NCBI GenBank assembly: GCA_017646805.1
Contig: JAGCLW010000063.1
Coordinates: 1-35,559, forward strand
Length of the DNA stretch: 35,559 nucleotides
Reading direction: 5' to 3'
Source: Paludibacteraceae bacterium
Lineage (GTDB): Bacteria > Bacteroidota > Bacteroidia > Bacteroidales > Paludibacteraceae
The notes under the pieces were generated by a model. The model was not told the DNA's origin. It searched no databases and saw only the letters and a program-made list of their open reading frames with translations. A program made the position numbers and the translations under genes. Below, piece after piece: positions 15,518 to 23,516 of the stretch (its first letter is position 1; every line of letters begins with the position of its first letter).

Positions 15518-16182
15518 TGTTATACGTTGTCCCAACTCCAATAGGAAATTTGGAAGATATGACTTTCAGAGCCATCAATGTATTGAAGCAAGTGGATTTG
15601 ATTCTTGCTGAAGATACACGGACGTCGGGCATATTGCTTAAGCATTTTGAAATTCAAACACCGATGATGTCGCATCATAAATTTAATGAACATCAAACGG
15701 TTGAACAAATGAGTGAGCGTATGTTGGCAGGAGAGACAATGGCTTTGATTTCTGACGCCGGAACTCCGGCTATTTCCGATCCCGGATTTATGCTCGTGCG
15801 AGCATGCGTCGAAAAAGGTGTAAAAGTGCAATGTTTGCCCGGAGCAACAGCTTTTGTTCCGGCATTGGTTGATAGTGGATTGCCGAATGATCGATTTTGC
15901 TTTGAGGGCTTTTTGCCGGTAAAAAAAGGTCGGCAAACAAAATTGAAAAATCTTTCGGAAGAAGAGCGAACAATGATTTTTTATGAATCTCCATTTCGTT
16001 TGGTCAAAACTTTGGCACAATTTGTGCAATATTTCGGTGCTGGCCGAAAAGCAAGTGTTTCTCGTGAAATATCAAAGTTTTATGAAACCACACAGCGGGG
16101 TTCTCTTTCGGAATTAGTAGATTTTTTTACAAAAAATCCACCCAAAGGCGAAATTGTCATTGTAATAGAAGGAAGAAAATAG
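15517..16182 (+). CDS. rsmI: 16S rRNA (cytidine-1402-2'-O)-methyltransferase RsmI
   Basis: Methylates the 2'-O of C1402 in 16S rRNA using S-adenosylmethionine, fine-tuning decoding in the P site. The tetrapyrrole-methylase fold is evident in VVPTPIGNLEDMTFRAINVL at the N-terminus, LILAEDTRTSGILLKHF, the SAM-binding LISDAGTPAISDPG, and GFLPVKKGRQTKL. At 221 residues it is a little short of the E. coli enzyme but usual for the phylum. The ATG overlaps the stop of the preceding gene (taatg). Confidence 0.95.
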   Translation: MLYVVPTPIGNLEDMTFRAINVLKQVDLILAEDTRTSGILLKHFEIQTPMMSHHKFNEHQTVEQMSERMLAGETMALISDAGTPAISDPGFMLVRACVEKGVKVQCLPGATAFVPALVDSGLPNDRFCFEGFLPVKKGRQTKLKNLSEEERTMIFYESPFRLVKTLAQFVQYFGAGRKASVSREISKFYETTQRGSLSELVDFFTKNPPKGEIVIVIEGRK

Positions 16183-16233
16183 TGTTTTTATTCCTTTTTT
16201 GATAAAAAGTATCTTAATCTGAAAAATATTCCC

Positions 16234-16241
16234 TACATTTG
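16234..16241 (+). promoter_or_regulatory. -7 box of the coiled-coil lipoprotein gene
   Basis: TACATTTG fits TAnnTTTG. It overlaps a possible TTG start at 16239, so translation must begin at the ATG at 16284. No clear -33 element. Confidence 0.5.
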
Positions 16242-16283
16242 ACAGATTTTAGTTCTAAAAAACAAATAATCAATTATAAATTT

Positions 16284-17150
16284 ATGAAAAAAGTTTTTCT
16301 ATTTTTAACAATTGTTTTGTCAAACGCAGTGTTGTTTACAAGTTGTGTAAAAGATTCTGCTGAATATCAACAATTGTTGGCTCAAAATGATTCATTGTGT
16401 GATTCTTTGACGAATCTTCGTTCTCAAAAAGATGCCGAAATTGATGAAATGTTGAAGTTATTGAATGAAATTTCAGATAACTTTGACGCTATCGCAAGTG
16501 CAGAATCGTTGATTACGCGTGAAAGTCAAAATGAAATGGGAGTTTCGACAAGTGCAGTGGAGCGAATCAATAAAAATTTTCAATTGATTCAAAACGCACT
16601 ACAAAAGAATCGTGAAAAAATTGCTTTGCTTGAACAAAAAGCAAAAAAAGCCGGTCGTGAAAATACAGAATTGCAAGCTACAATCGAACGTCTTACTCAA
16701 CAAATTGACGTACAAACAGTTGCGGTAGATTCTTTGCAAAAAGAAATTCGTAAAAAAGACAATCGTATTGTAGAACTTGATGTAGAAGTTGGTCGTTTGA
16801 ATGACGAAAATCTTGAAAAATCTGCTCTCATTCAACAACAAGCCGATGAGTTGTCTGCCGCATGGTATGTATTTGGAACAAGAAAAGAATTGAAAGCTCA
16901 AAATATTATTTCGGGAGGAGTATTCAATCGTCGAGTTCTTCAAAAAGATTTTAACAAAGATTATTTTGTGAAAATCGACAAGCGTCAAATTAAGAACATT
17001 CCTGTGTACAGCAAAAAAGCAAGATTGTTGACCAGCCACCCACCAAAATCGTATGAAATGGCAACAGAAAACGGAACAAAAGTCATTATCATTAAAGATG
17101 TAGATGCTTTTTGGAGTGTGTCTAAATATATGGTTGTTCAAACTAATTAA
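16284..17150 (+). CDS. Coiled-coil lipoprotein, function unknown
   Basis: Lipoprotein of 288 residues with signal peptide MKKVFLFLTIVLSNAVLFTS and lipidated Cys21. Residues about 30-190 form a long coiled coil rich in Gln, Glu, Lys and Arg (for example AALLEQ-type heptads in EKIALLEQKAKKAGRENTEL). The C-terminal region about 195-288 is a compact domain beginning WYVFGTRKELKAQNII, with FFVKIDKRQIKNIPVY-like strands and ending in WSVSKYMVVQ. Proteins of this layout recur in Bacteroidales and are called only lipoproteins. A role at the inner face of the outer membrane is plausible but not shown. It is flanked by its own promoter and a strong terminator, hence monocistronic. Confidence 0.8.
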   Translation: MKKVFLFLTIVLSNAVLFTSCVKDSAEYQQLLAQNDSLCDSLTNLRSQKDAEIDEMLKLLNEISDNFDAIASAESLITRESQNEMGVSTSAVERINKNFQLIQNALQKNREKIALLEQKAKKAGRENTELQATIERLTQQIDVQTVAVDSLQKEIRKKDNRIVELDVEVGRLNDENLEKSALIQQQADELSAAWYVFGTRKELKAQNIISGGVFNRRVLQKDFNKDYFVKIDKRQIKNIPVYSKKARLLTSHPPKSYEMATENGTKVIIIKDVDAFWSVSKYMVVQTN

Positions 17151-17174
17151 TTGAAAAATTAAACAAAAAAAGAT

Positions 17175-17218
17175 AAAAAAGCCACAAATTAACAAAAGGA
17201 ATAATTTGTGGCTTTTTT
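17175..17218 (+). terminator. Strong intrinsic terminator
   Basis: A perfect 16-bp stem, aaaaaagccacaaatt (17175-17190) with aatttgtggctttttt (17203-17218), around a 12-base loop ends in a T-run. It may act in both directions. Confidence 0.92.
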
Positions 17219-17249
17219 CGGAAAAATATGTTTATAAAAAATTAGTACT

Positions 17250-18626
17250 ATGAAAAAGATTTTTTTGTCAATTTTTTTATTTGCTTGTTTGTCTTTGACG
17301 GCACAAATTGATACTTACAACGATAGCCTTCGAGCAGAACCTTCGGCAGATGTGGATTATGCAATGGAAGTGACCAATCGTCTTTGCGATTATTCAATGT
17401 ATGGGCGAGGAATTGCAAAAGAAGGAGACAAAGTGGCGGCACAATATATAGCTGACGAATTGAAATCTATTGGAGCAGAGCCAATTGGTCGTGGTTATAT
17501 GCAACCTTTTTATATCAGTGCCAATGTTTTTCCTAAACGAATGACATTGCAATTGGGAACTGATTATTTGGTGCCGGGAGTGGATTTTATCATTGATCCA
17601 ACGGCTCCTTCCGTGTCAGGAACGTATGATGCTGTGACGATAACTCGTGCCGATATGTTGAATCAAATGACATTGATGGATAAACTTCGTCAGGCAAAAG
17701 GAAATTTTTTGATTATTGATAACAATAATTATGAAGGCGAAAAACGTGATCAAACGCAAAAAATCAATATGAGAATTGATAATTTTCGTAATGATGCAAA
17801 AGTTGGAGTGAAGGGTGTGATTGTTTATGATACGCTTCGTGTTCAAAGTTGGTCTTCAGCAACAATGCAAACGGAAGTTCCTGTGTTTTACGTATTTAAA
17901 AAAGATGTAAATCTTGAAAATGTTGCAGAAATTAAAGTTGCGGCTGATGCGGATTTTTTGCCAAAGTATCAAACTCAAAATGTAATTGCAAGAATAAAAG
18001 GTTCTGTAAAACCAGAAGAATATATTGTGATTACATGTCATTATGATCATTTGGGAATGATGGGCGAAGCAGTGTATTCTGGGGCAAACAATGGAGCTTC
18101 TGGGGTGGCAATGATGTTGTCTTTGGCAAAACATTATGCGATGATTCCACCGGCATATTCTGTTGTATTTATTGCTTTTGGTGCAAATGAGTTTGGTCGA
18201 GAAGGAGGAAATGCGTTTATTAAAAATCCATCAATTCCGTTGTCGAAAATTAAGTTGTTGGTTAATTTTGATATGATGGGTTGTGGATATGATGGCGTTC
18301 GGGTTATCAATGGAACTTCTTTTCCTGAATATATGAATATTTTGACGAAGATAGCACGTGAATATCGTTTGGTAAAAAATGTGGAGGCGGTTCGTAATTT
18401 GTCGTATTTTTCAGAACATTTTGCATTTTCAAACGAAGGAGTTGGTGTGAAATCAATGATGGTTTGTTCTTTAGGAGGAGATTATACTACTCGAAAAGAA
18501 GATGGTACAATTTCGCTTGTGCCACAATTGTATAAGCAAATTCAAGATACAAAAGAGATGATTCCATACACGAAATTTGCAGAAATGAAAAATTTGTTTA
18601 TTCGTTTCTTTGAAACGTTAAAATAG
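17250..18626 (+). CDS. M28-family metallopeptidase-like protein, active site altered
   Basis: Secreted protein of 458 residues (signal peptide MKKIFLSIFLFACLSLTA) with a PA-type insert in the first half and an M28 aminopeptidase fold in the second. Retained metal ligands are H264 in HYDHLG, E314 in ANEFG, D341 in NFDMMG and H390 in SEHF. Two key positions differ: the bridging-metal Asp of the GADDNASG motif is Asn281 (GANNGASG), and the general-base Glu of the EE pair is Asn313. The protein is full length, so it looks like a deliberate family member rather than a broken gene, probably a weak or non-catalytic peptidase-like protein. It stands alone between two terminators. Confidence 0.85.
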   Translation: MKKIFLSIFLFACLSLTAQIDTYNDSLRAEPSADVDYAMEVTNRLCDYSMYGRGIAKEGDKVAAQYIADELKSIGAEPIGRGYMQPFYISANVFPKRMTLQLGTDYLVPGVDFIIDPTAPSVSGTYDAVTITRADMLNQMTLMDKLRQAKGNFLIIDNNNYEGEKRDQTQKINMRIDNFRNDAKVGVKGVIVYDTLRVQSWSSATMQTEVPVFYVFKKDVNLENVAEIKVAADADFLPKYQTQNVIARIKGSVKPEEYIVITCHYDHLGMMGEAVYSGANNGASGVAMMLSLAKHYAMIPPAYSVVFIAFGANEFGREGGNAFIKNPSIPLSKIKLLVNFDMMGCGYDGVRVINGTSFPEYMNILTKIAREYRLVKNVEAVRNLSYFSEHFAFSNEGVGVKSMMVCSLGGDYTTRKEDGTISLVPQLYKQIQDTKEMIPYTKFAEMKNLFIRFFETLK

Positions 18627-18644
18627 AAGAAATAATTTCGATAG

Positions 18645-18684
18645 AAATAGGGATAAGTCGTTTGAGACATATCCCTATTTTTTT
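18645..18684 (+). terminator. Intrinsic terminator after the M28-like gene
   Basis: aaatagggata (18645-18655) pairs with tatccctattt (18670-18680), 11 bp, followed by T residues. Confidence 0.88.
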
Positions 18685-18729
18685 GTTGAAAATACCGATA
18701 CACAATAGATTACCTCGATTTTTTTTTAT

Positions 18730-18737
18730 TATCTTTG
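18730..18737 (+). promoter_or_regulatory. -7 box of the OmpA lipoprotein gene
   Basis: TATCTTTGC, perfect consensus, 28 bases before the ATG at 18765. It rules out an upstream start at 18735. Confidence 0.6.
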
Positions 18738-18764
18738 CATGTTTTTATTGTAAAATTAAATAAA

Positions 18765-19739
18765 ATGAAAAAAGGTTTTTGTTTTTGTCTTTGTTCGTGT
18801 TTGTTTTTCTTGTTTTTTATTTCGTGTGCTCCGATTTATAAATGTGGAGATCCTATTCCGGTAAAAAAATCTGCTTTTTGGGGAAAACGTTTGAAAACAG
18901 TTATTCAAGAACGAGATGTACTTTGTGAAGATTTAACAAAACGAGATACTACGATTGCGTATTTGAAAAATGAAATAGATTCGTTGTCTTTGGCGTTGAA
19001 ATCGTGTGATAGTCTTTCTGCGGTTTTGGGAGATGCAAATCTTGTTTTGCAAAAAAATTATGATGATCTCCAAAATGCAAAATTGTCGGAAGCGGAAAAA
19101 TTTAATAATGCATTGGCATTGAAGACAGAAGAATTGAATCAAAAAACGGCTGATTTGGAACAGCGAGATGCTCAACTTTTGGCAAAAGAAAAGGAATTGG
19201 CTGAAAGGGAAAAATCTTTGGCTGAACTGAAAAGAAAGTTGGCTGAAAAAGATGCTGCCGTTAAGTCTCTTAATGATGCGATAAAAAAGGCTTTGCTTGG
19301 TTTTGATTCTGACGAACTTTCGGTAGAAATGCGAGACGGGAAAGTGTATGTTTCTATGTCGAATAAGTTGATGTTTGCTTCCGGATCGTGTGAGGTTGAA
19401 CCAAAAGGTTATGAGGCATTGAAAGTTTTGTCCGACGTCATGAAGAAAAATCCTGAAATTGACATTTTGATAGAAGGACATACGGATAATGTGCCGATGA
19501 AACAAGGAAAAGGATCTTCAATTAAAGATAATTGGGATTTAAGTGTTATGCGAGCAACAAGTATTGTCCGAATTTTAACATGGAAGTTTGGCGTGTCACC
19601 AACTCAAGTGACAGCTGCAGGTCGTGGCGAACATTTCCCTATTGCAGATAATGCGACAGCAGAAGGGAAAGCTAAAAATCGTCGTACGGAAATTATTTTG
19701 ACACCGAATTTGGACAAAATTTTGAATCTAAGCAAGTAA
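18765..19739 (+). CDS. OmpA family peptidoglycan-binding lipoprotein
   Basis: Outer-membrane lipoprotein of 324 residues. The signal peptide is unusually rich in cysteine and phenylalanine (MKKGFCFCLCSCLFFLFFIS, likely lipidated Cys21). Residues about 45-180 are a coiled coil with repeated LAEREKSLAELKRKLAEKD-type heptads. The C-terminal OmpA domain (about 195-315) has LMFASGSCEVEPKGYEALKV, the peptidoglycan-binding EGHTDNVPM (GHTDN at 238-242), the invariant NWDLSVMRA, and KAKNRRTEIIL. The layout suggests a spacer that reaches from the outer membrane to the cell wall. The ATG at 18765 was chosen because the -7 box precedes it. The next gene, dusB, begins within 50 bases. Confidence 0.9.
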   Translation: MKKGFCFCLCSCLFFLFFISCAPIYKCGDPIPVKKSAFWGKRLKTVIQERDVLCEDLTKRDTTIAYLKNEIDSLSLALKSCDSLSAVLGDANLVLQKNYDDLQNAKLSEAEKFNNALALKTEELNQKTADLEQRDAQLLAKEKELAEREKSLAELKRKLAEKDAAVKSLNDAIKKALLGFDSDELSVEMRDGKVYVSMSNKLMFASGSCEVEPKGYEALKVLSDVMKKNPEIDILIEGHTDNVPMKQGKGSSIKDNWDLSVMRATSIVRILTWKFGVSPTQVTAAGRGEHFPIADNATAEGKAKNRRTEIILTPNLDKILNLSK

Positions 19740-19785
19740 TATTATCAATTCAATTTTAGAACATATTATTCCTCCCAAAGGCTTA

Positions 19786-20727
19786 TTGTTAGCTCCGATG
19801 GAAGATGTTACAGATCCGGCTTTTCGTCTGATTTGTAAAGATTTTGGAGCAGACATGGTTTATACCGAATTTGTGTCTTCCGATGCGTTGGTTCGTAGCG
19901 TAAAAAAAACTACGGAGAAATTGAATATTTTAGAAAAAGAGCGTCCGGTTGCCATTCAAATTTATGGAAAAGATCCGGCTGTAATGGCAGAAGCCGCTCA
20001 AATTGTAGAATCTGTTCAGCCTAATATTATCGATCTCAATTTTGGTTGCCCGGTAAAAAAAGTCGCCGGGAAAGGTGCTGGAGCTGGACTATTGAGAGAG
20101 CCGGAGAAGATGATTCAGATCGTGAAATCTGTTGTCAATGCAGTTAAACTTCCGGTTACGGTAAAAACGCGTTTGGGTTGGGACGATGATTCTAAAATTA
20201 TAGTTGATTTGGCGGAACAATTGCAAGATTGCGGGATTCAAGCATTGACTATTCATGGTCGCACACGTTGCCAAATGTATACGGGAGAAGCCGATTGGTC
20301 ATTGATTGGAGAAGTAAAAAATAATTCGCGAATGAATATTCCAATTATTGGGAATGGCGATGTTACAACTCCGGAGCGTGCGAAAGAATGTTTTGAAAAA
20401 TATGGAGTTGATGCGATTATGATTGGTCGGGCATCGATAGGTCAGCCTTGGATTTTCAGAGAAATAAAATATTTTTTGCGACATGGAATGCCAGCTCCGG
20501 ATATGACTTTTGACGAAAAATTGAATATCCTGAAACGTCAATTGACCGATAATATTCAAAAGTTGGACGAACGACGAGGGATTATTCATACTCGAAGACA
20601 TTTGGCAGCAACACCTTTGTTCAAAGGAATTTCGCATTTTAGAGAAACGAGAATAGCGATGTTAAGATCGGAATCGGCAGAAGAACTTTTGGAGATTCTT
20701 GATTCGATTAAATCAATGTTAAACTAA
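19786..20727 (+). CDS. dusB: tRNA-dihydrouridine synthase, DusB-like
   Basis: FMN enzyme that reduces specific uridines in tRNA with NADPH. Motifs: LAPMEDVTDPAFR (first barrel strand and FMN phosphate loop), IQIYGKDP, DLNFGCPVKKVAGKGAGAGL with the catalytic Cys, KTRLGWDD, LTIHGRTRCQMYTGEADW, IGNGDV, and IMIGRASIGQPWIF. The only ordinary start in the open frame is a TTG at 19786, yielding 313 residues but cutting into the first beta strand. The frame is open upstream to 19732 and encodes SILEHIIPPKGLLLAPM, which looks like genuine DusB N-terminus; a non-standard ATT start (for example 19741) is therefore possible. Followed 23 bases later by the rhomboid gene. Confidence 0.92.
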   Translation: MLAPMEDVTDPAFRLICKDFGADMVYTEFVSSDALVRSVKKTTEKLNILEKERPVAIQIYGKDPAVMAEAAQIVESVQPNIIDLNFGCPVKKVAGKGAGAGLLREPEKMIQIVKSVVNAVKLPVTVKTRLGWDDDSKIIVDLAEQLQDCGIQALTIHGRTRCQMYTGEADWSLIGEVKNNSRMNIPIIGNGDVTTPERAKECFEKYGVDAIMIGRASIGQPWIFREIKYFLRHGMPAPDMTFDEKLNILKRQLTDNIQKLDERRGIIHTRRHLAATPLFKGISHFRETRIAMLRSESAEELLEILDSIKSMLN

Positions 20728-20750
20728 CGAAATTTATACACTTTATTAAA

Positions 20751-21425
20751 ATGAATTTTTATATTCCTCCGATTACAAAGAATTTGTTGATTATCAACAT
20801 TTTGTGTTTTGTTGCAAGTTTTTCGTTGCCTCATATTGGATTTGATATTGAAAATATGCTTGGGTTGCATTATTTTCGTGCAGACAAGTTTAATTTGATT
20901 CAATTGGTAACGTATATGTTTTTTCATGCTGATTTTACGCATTTGTTTTTCAATATGTTTTCGTTGTGGATGTTTGGTCGTGTGATTGAAGAATTGCTTG
21001 GAGCAAAGCGTTATTTGACATTTTATTTTGTTTGTGGATTGGGAGCTGCAATTACACAAGAATTGACTTGGGCAATATCAATAGAGCCTTACGTGACGAA
21101 TCTTTTTTCTGTTTATGGAGATCTTCCGGAAGTAAGGGCTCAAGTTGGGCAATTTTTGAATATGCCTTTGACAATTGGAGCTTCCGGTGCGGTCTTTGGA
21201 TTGCTTTTGGCTTTTGGTATGATGTTGCCAAATCAGCCGATTTATATGATGTTTATTCCTATTCCGATTAAGGCAAAATATTTTGTAATTGGTTATGCTG
21301 TAATCGAATTGTTGGCCGGAGTGGCTCCTACTTATGGTGATAATGTGGCACATTTTGCTCATCTTGGAGGTATGGTTTTCGGATTTTTTCTTTTGCATTA
21401 TTGGAGAAAAAAATCAACTTATTAG
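20751..21425 (+). CDS. Rhomboid family intramembrane serine protease
   Basis: Integral membrane protease that cleaves transmembrane substrates within the bilayer. The 224 residues contain about six hydrophobic segments: near 10-30, 52-75, 85-105, 135-155, 160-180 and 200-218. The rhomboid signature is complete: HADFTHLFFNMFSLWMFG in the L1/TM2 region, catalytic Ser145 in GASGAVFG, and catalytic His204 in AHLGG. The substrate cannot be predicted. It is part of a closely spaced run (dusB 23 bases before; EEP-family gene 29 bases after) and probably co-transcribed with it. Confidence 0.93.
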   Translation: MNFYIPPITKNLLIINILCFVASFSLPHIGFDIENMLGLHYFRADKFNLIQLVTYMFFHADFTHLFFNMFSLWMFGRVIEELLGAKRYLTFYFVCGLGAAITQELTWAISIEPYVTNLFSVYGDLPEVRAQVGQFLNMPLTIGASGAVFGLLLAFGMMLPNQPIYMMFIPIPIKAKYFVIGYAVIELLAGVAPTYGDNVAHFAHLGGMVFGFFLLHYWRKKSTY

Positions 21426-21454
21426 AAAATCGTTTTTTTTGATTCCCCACAAAA

Positions 21455-22549
21455 ATGATAAAAGTATTATTCAATATATTTAGTCTGACGATAAATTGGG
21501 TTTGTATTATACTATTTGTCCTCTCCGGAATTGCGACTCAGATAAACCCTAATGTTTGGATTTTACCATCGGTTTTATCGATTGGATTTCTTTTTTTTGC
21601 AATAGCAAATATTTTATTTGTTTTTTATTGGTTGATAAGAAAAAAGTGGAGTTTTATTTTTTCACTTTTCTTTTTGTTTTTGTTTGCTCAAAATTTATTC
21701 AATTTTTGTTCGTTGACGATTGTTCCCGAAGTTGAACAGCGTTCGGAAAACACAGTAAAAATCTTGTCGTATAACGTAAAATTGTTTGATTTTTTTAAGA
21801 AAAACAAGAAAGGAGAGAATAAAATAATTTCATATATTCTCGAGCAAGATGCAGATGTTGTTTGTTTGCAAGAATTTGGATATTTTAATAAAAAAGGTTT
21901 TTTGTCGGAACATGATATTCAACAAAGCTTGTCTTCACGTTATCCATATTCGTATGTAGAAACGCATAAAACAAGAAAAGGACAAGGATCTTACGGCGTA
22001 GCGACATTTTCTAAATTTCCGATTTTGAAGAAAGAAAAAGTAAATTATCAAACGGATTTTAACTATTCCATTTATACGGACATTAAGATAAATAAAGATA
22101 CATTCCGAATTTTCAATTGCCATTTGGAGTCAAATCGTTTGACAATCGATGATAAAAAGAAAATGTTTGAAATGATGGAGACAAAGGAAGAAGAACGGAT
22201 AGAGACGATGCGATTGTTGGCGAAAAAATTTGGTGAAAGTTCAAAAATTCGAGCGAATCAAGTTGATGTGGTACAAAAGTTAGTACATAATGGAGATGTC
22301 CGCAAAGTGATTGTCTGTGGAGATTTTAATGATATTCCAAATTCTTATACATACAAAAAGATAAAAGGATTGTTTGTCGATGCTTTTGTGGCAACATCAA
22401 GTGGCGTAGGCGTGACGTACAACGAAATGCCTTTTTATGTTCGGATTGATTATTTTTTGTGTAGCAAAGAGATTGCTCTTGTTTCGTACAAGCGAGGAGA
22501 TGTCTTATATTCGGACCATTATCCAATTCAAATAGAGATTAACAATTAA
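21455..22549 (+). CDS. Membrane-anchored endonuclease/exonuclease/phosphatase family protein
   Basis: Protein of 364 residues with three N-terminal transmembrane segments (about 5-28, 35-58 and 63-87) and a C-terminal EEP (DNase I-like) domain from about 105. Catalytic motifs are intact: ILSYNVKLF, the metal-binding Glu in CLQEFG, NCHLES, GDFNDIPNS and the terminal SDHYPI. The family includes nucleases and phosphodiesterases for lipids, inositol phosphates and nucleotides. The membrane anchor puts the catalytic domain at the membrane, probably on the periplasmic or outer side, but neither the side nor the substrate can be settled from sequence. This three-helix layout is common in Bacteroidetes. 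purE begins 11 bases later. Confidence 0.85.
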   Translation: MIKVLFNIFSLTINWVCIILFVLSGIATQINPNVWILPSVLSIGFLFFAIANILFVFYWLIRKKWSFIFSLFFLFLFAQNLFNFCSLTIVPEVEQRSENTVKILSYNVKLFDFFKKNKKGENKIISYILEQDADVVCLQEFGYFNKKGFLSEHDIQQSLSSRYPYSYVETHKTRKGQGSYGVATFSKFPILKKEKVNYQTDFNYSIYTDIKINKDTFRIFNCHLESNRLTIDDKKKMFEMMETKEEERIETMRLLAKKFGESSKIRANQVDVVQKLVHNGDVRKVIVCGDFNDIPNSYTYKKIKGLFVDAFVATSSGVGVTYNEMPFYVRIDYFLCSKEIALVSYKRGDVLYSDHYPIQIEINN

Positions 22550-22559
22550 ATTTATAGAT

Positions 22560-23078
22560 ATGAGTTCTACAATGACACCATTGGTAAGTATCATAATGGG
22601 TAGTACGTCGGACCTTCCGATAATGGAAAAAGCGGCAACGTTATTAAATGATTTTCAAGTTCCTTTTGAAATGAACGCACTTTCGGCACATCGAACTCCC
22701 GAAGCAGTTGAAAGTTTTGCAAGAAATGCACAAAAAAGAGGAATAAAAGTGATTATTGCAGCGGCCGGAATGGCAGCTCATCTTCCTGGCGTTATTGCGG
22801 CAATGACACCAATTCCTGTTATTGGAGTGCCAATTAGTGCTTCGCTTGATGGCGTAGATGCATTGCTTGCGATTGTTCAGATGCCTCCTGGAATTCCGGT
22901 GGCAACGGTAGGAATCAACGCCGCTCAAAATGCGGGAATTCTTGCTTTGCAAATGTTGGCTGTAGAAGACGAAACGATTCAGAAGAAATTGATAGAATAT
23001 AAAGAATCGTTAAAAAATAAAATTACAAAAGCAAACGAAGATTTGAAAAAAGTTTCTTTTGCGTATAAGACAAATTAA
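22560..23078 (+). CDS. purE: N5-carboxyaminoimidazole ribonucleotide mutase PurE
   Basis: Converts N5-CAIR to CAIR in purine synthesis (class I PurE). In the 172 residues are GSTSDLP (14-20), the active-site SAHRTPE (42-48) with its His, AAAGMAAHLPGVIAAMTPIP, the loop SLDGVDALLAIVQMPPGIPV, and ATVGINAAQNAGILA. All class I hallmarks are present and the length is normal. The partner gene purK is not in the window. folK starts 2 bases after its stop, suggesting co-translation of two nucleotide/folate-related enzymes. Confidence 0.96.
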   Translation: MSSTMTPLVSIIMGSTSDLPIMEKAATLLNDFQVPFEMNALSAHRTPEAVESFARNAQKRGIKVIIAAAGMAAHLPGVIAAMTPIPVIGVPISASLDGVDALLAIVQMPPGIPVATVGINAAQNAGILALQMLAVEDETIQKKLIEYKESLKNKITKANEDLKKVSFAYKTN

Positions 23079-23079
23079 A

Positions 23080-23511
23080 ATGTCAATTGTCTATTTAGGT
23101 TTAGGATCAAATTTAGGCGAAAAAGAAAAAAATATCAAGAATGCGATTTGCAAAATCGAATGTCTGATTGGTCCTGTATTGTCTGTTTCTTCGTTTTTTT
23201 ATTCAAAACCTTGGGGATTTGAATCAGAAAATGATTTTGTAAATGCCGTAATTGCTGTAAAAACAGAGATTTTGCCGTTGCAATTATTAAAAATTTGCAA
23301 GCAAATTGAATCAGATGCCGGTCGAAAGCCTAAACAATCTTTGGATTATGAAGATCGTTCGTTGGATATTGATATTTTGATTTATGAAGGAATAGAAATG
23401 TCAACAGAAGAGTTGACGATTCCACATCCTTTGATTGAGCAACGAGATTTTGTCATTGTTCCGTTGTGGCAGGTAATGAAAGAAATAAATAAAAACGATA
23501 TAAGAAGTTAA
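23080..23511 (+). CDS. folK: 6-hydroxymethyl-7,8-dihydropterin pyrophosphokinase (HPPK)
   Basis: Transfers pyrophosphate from ATP to hydroxymethyl-dihydropterin in folate synthesis. The protein has 143 residues from the ATG at 23080; a TTG at 23059 inside purE is less likely. Motifs: LGLGSNLGEKEKNI at the N-terminus, SSFFYSKPWGFESENDFVNA, and DRSLDIDILIY with the two metal-binding aspartates, then IPHPLIEQRDFVIVPL. It is about 15 residues shorter than E. coli FolK but ends at a normal position. Downstream, glycogen synthase follows after 5 bases. Confidence 0.95.
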   Translation: MSIVYLGLGSNLGEKEKNIKNAICKIECLIGPVLSVSSFFYSKPWGFESENDFVNAVIAVKTEILPLQLLKICKQIESDAGRKPKQSLDYEDRSLDIDILIYEGIEMSTEELTIPHPLIEQRDFVIVPLWQVMKEINKNDIRS

Positions 23512-23516
23512 ACGTA

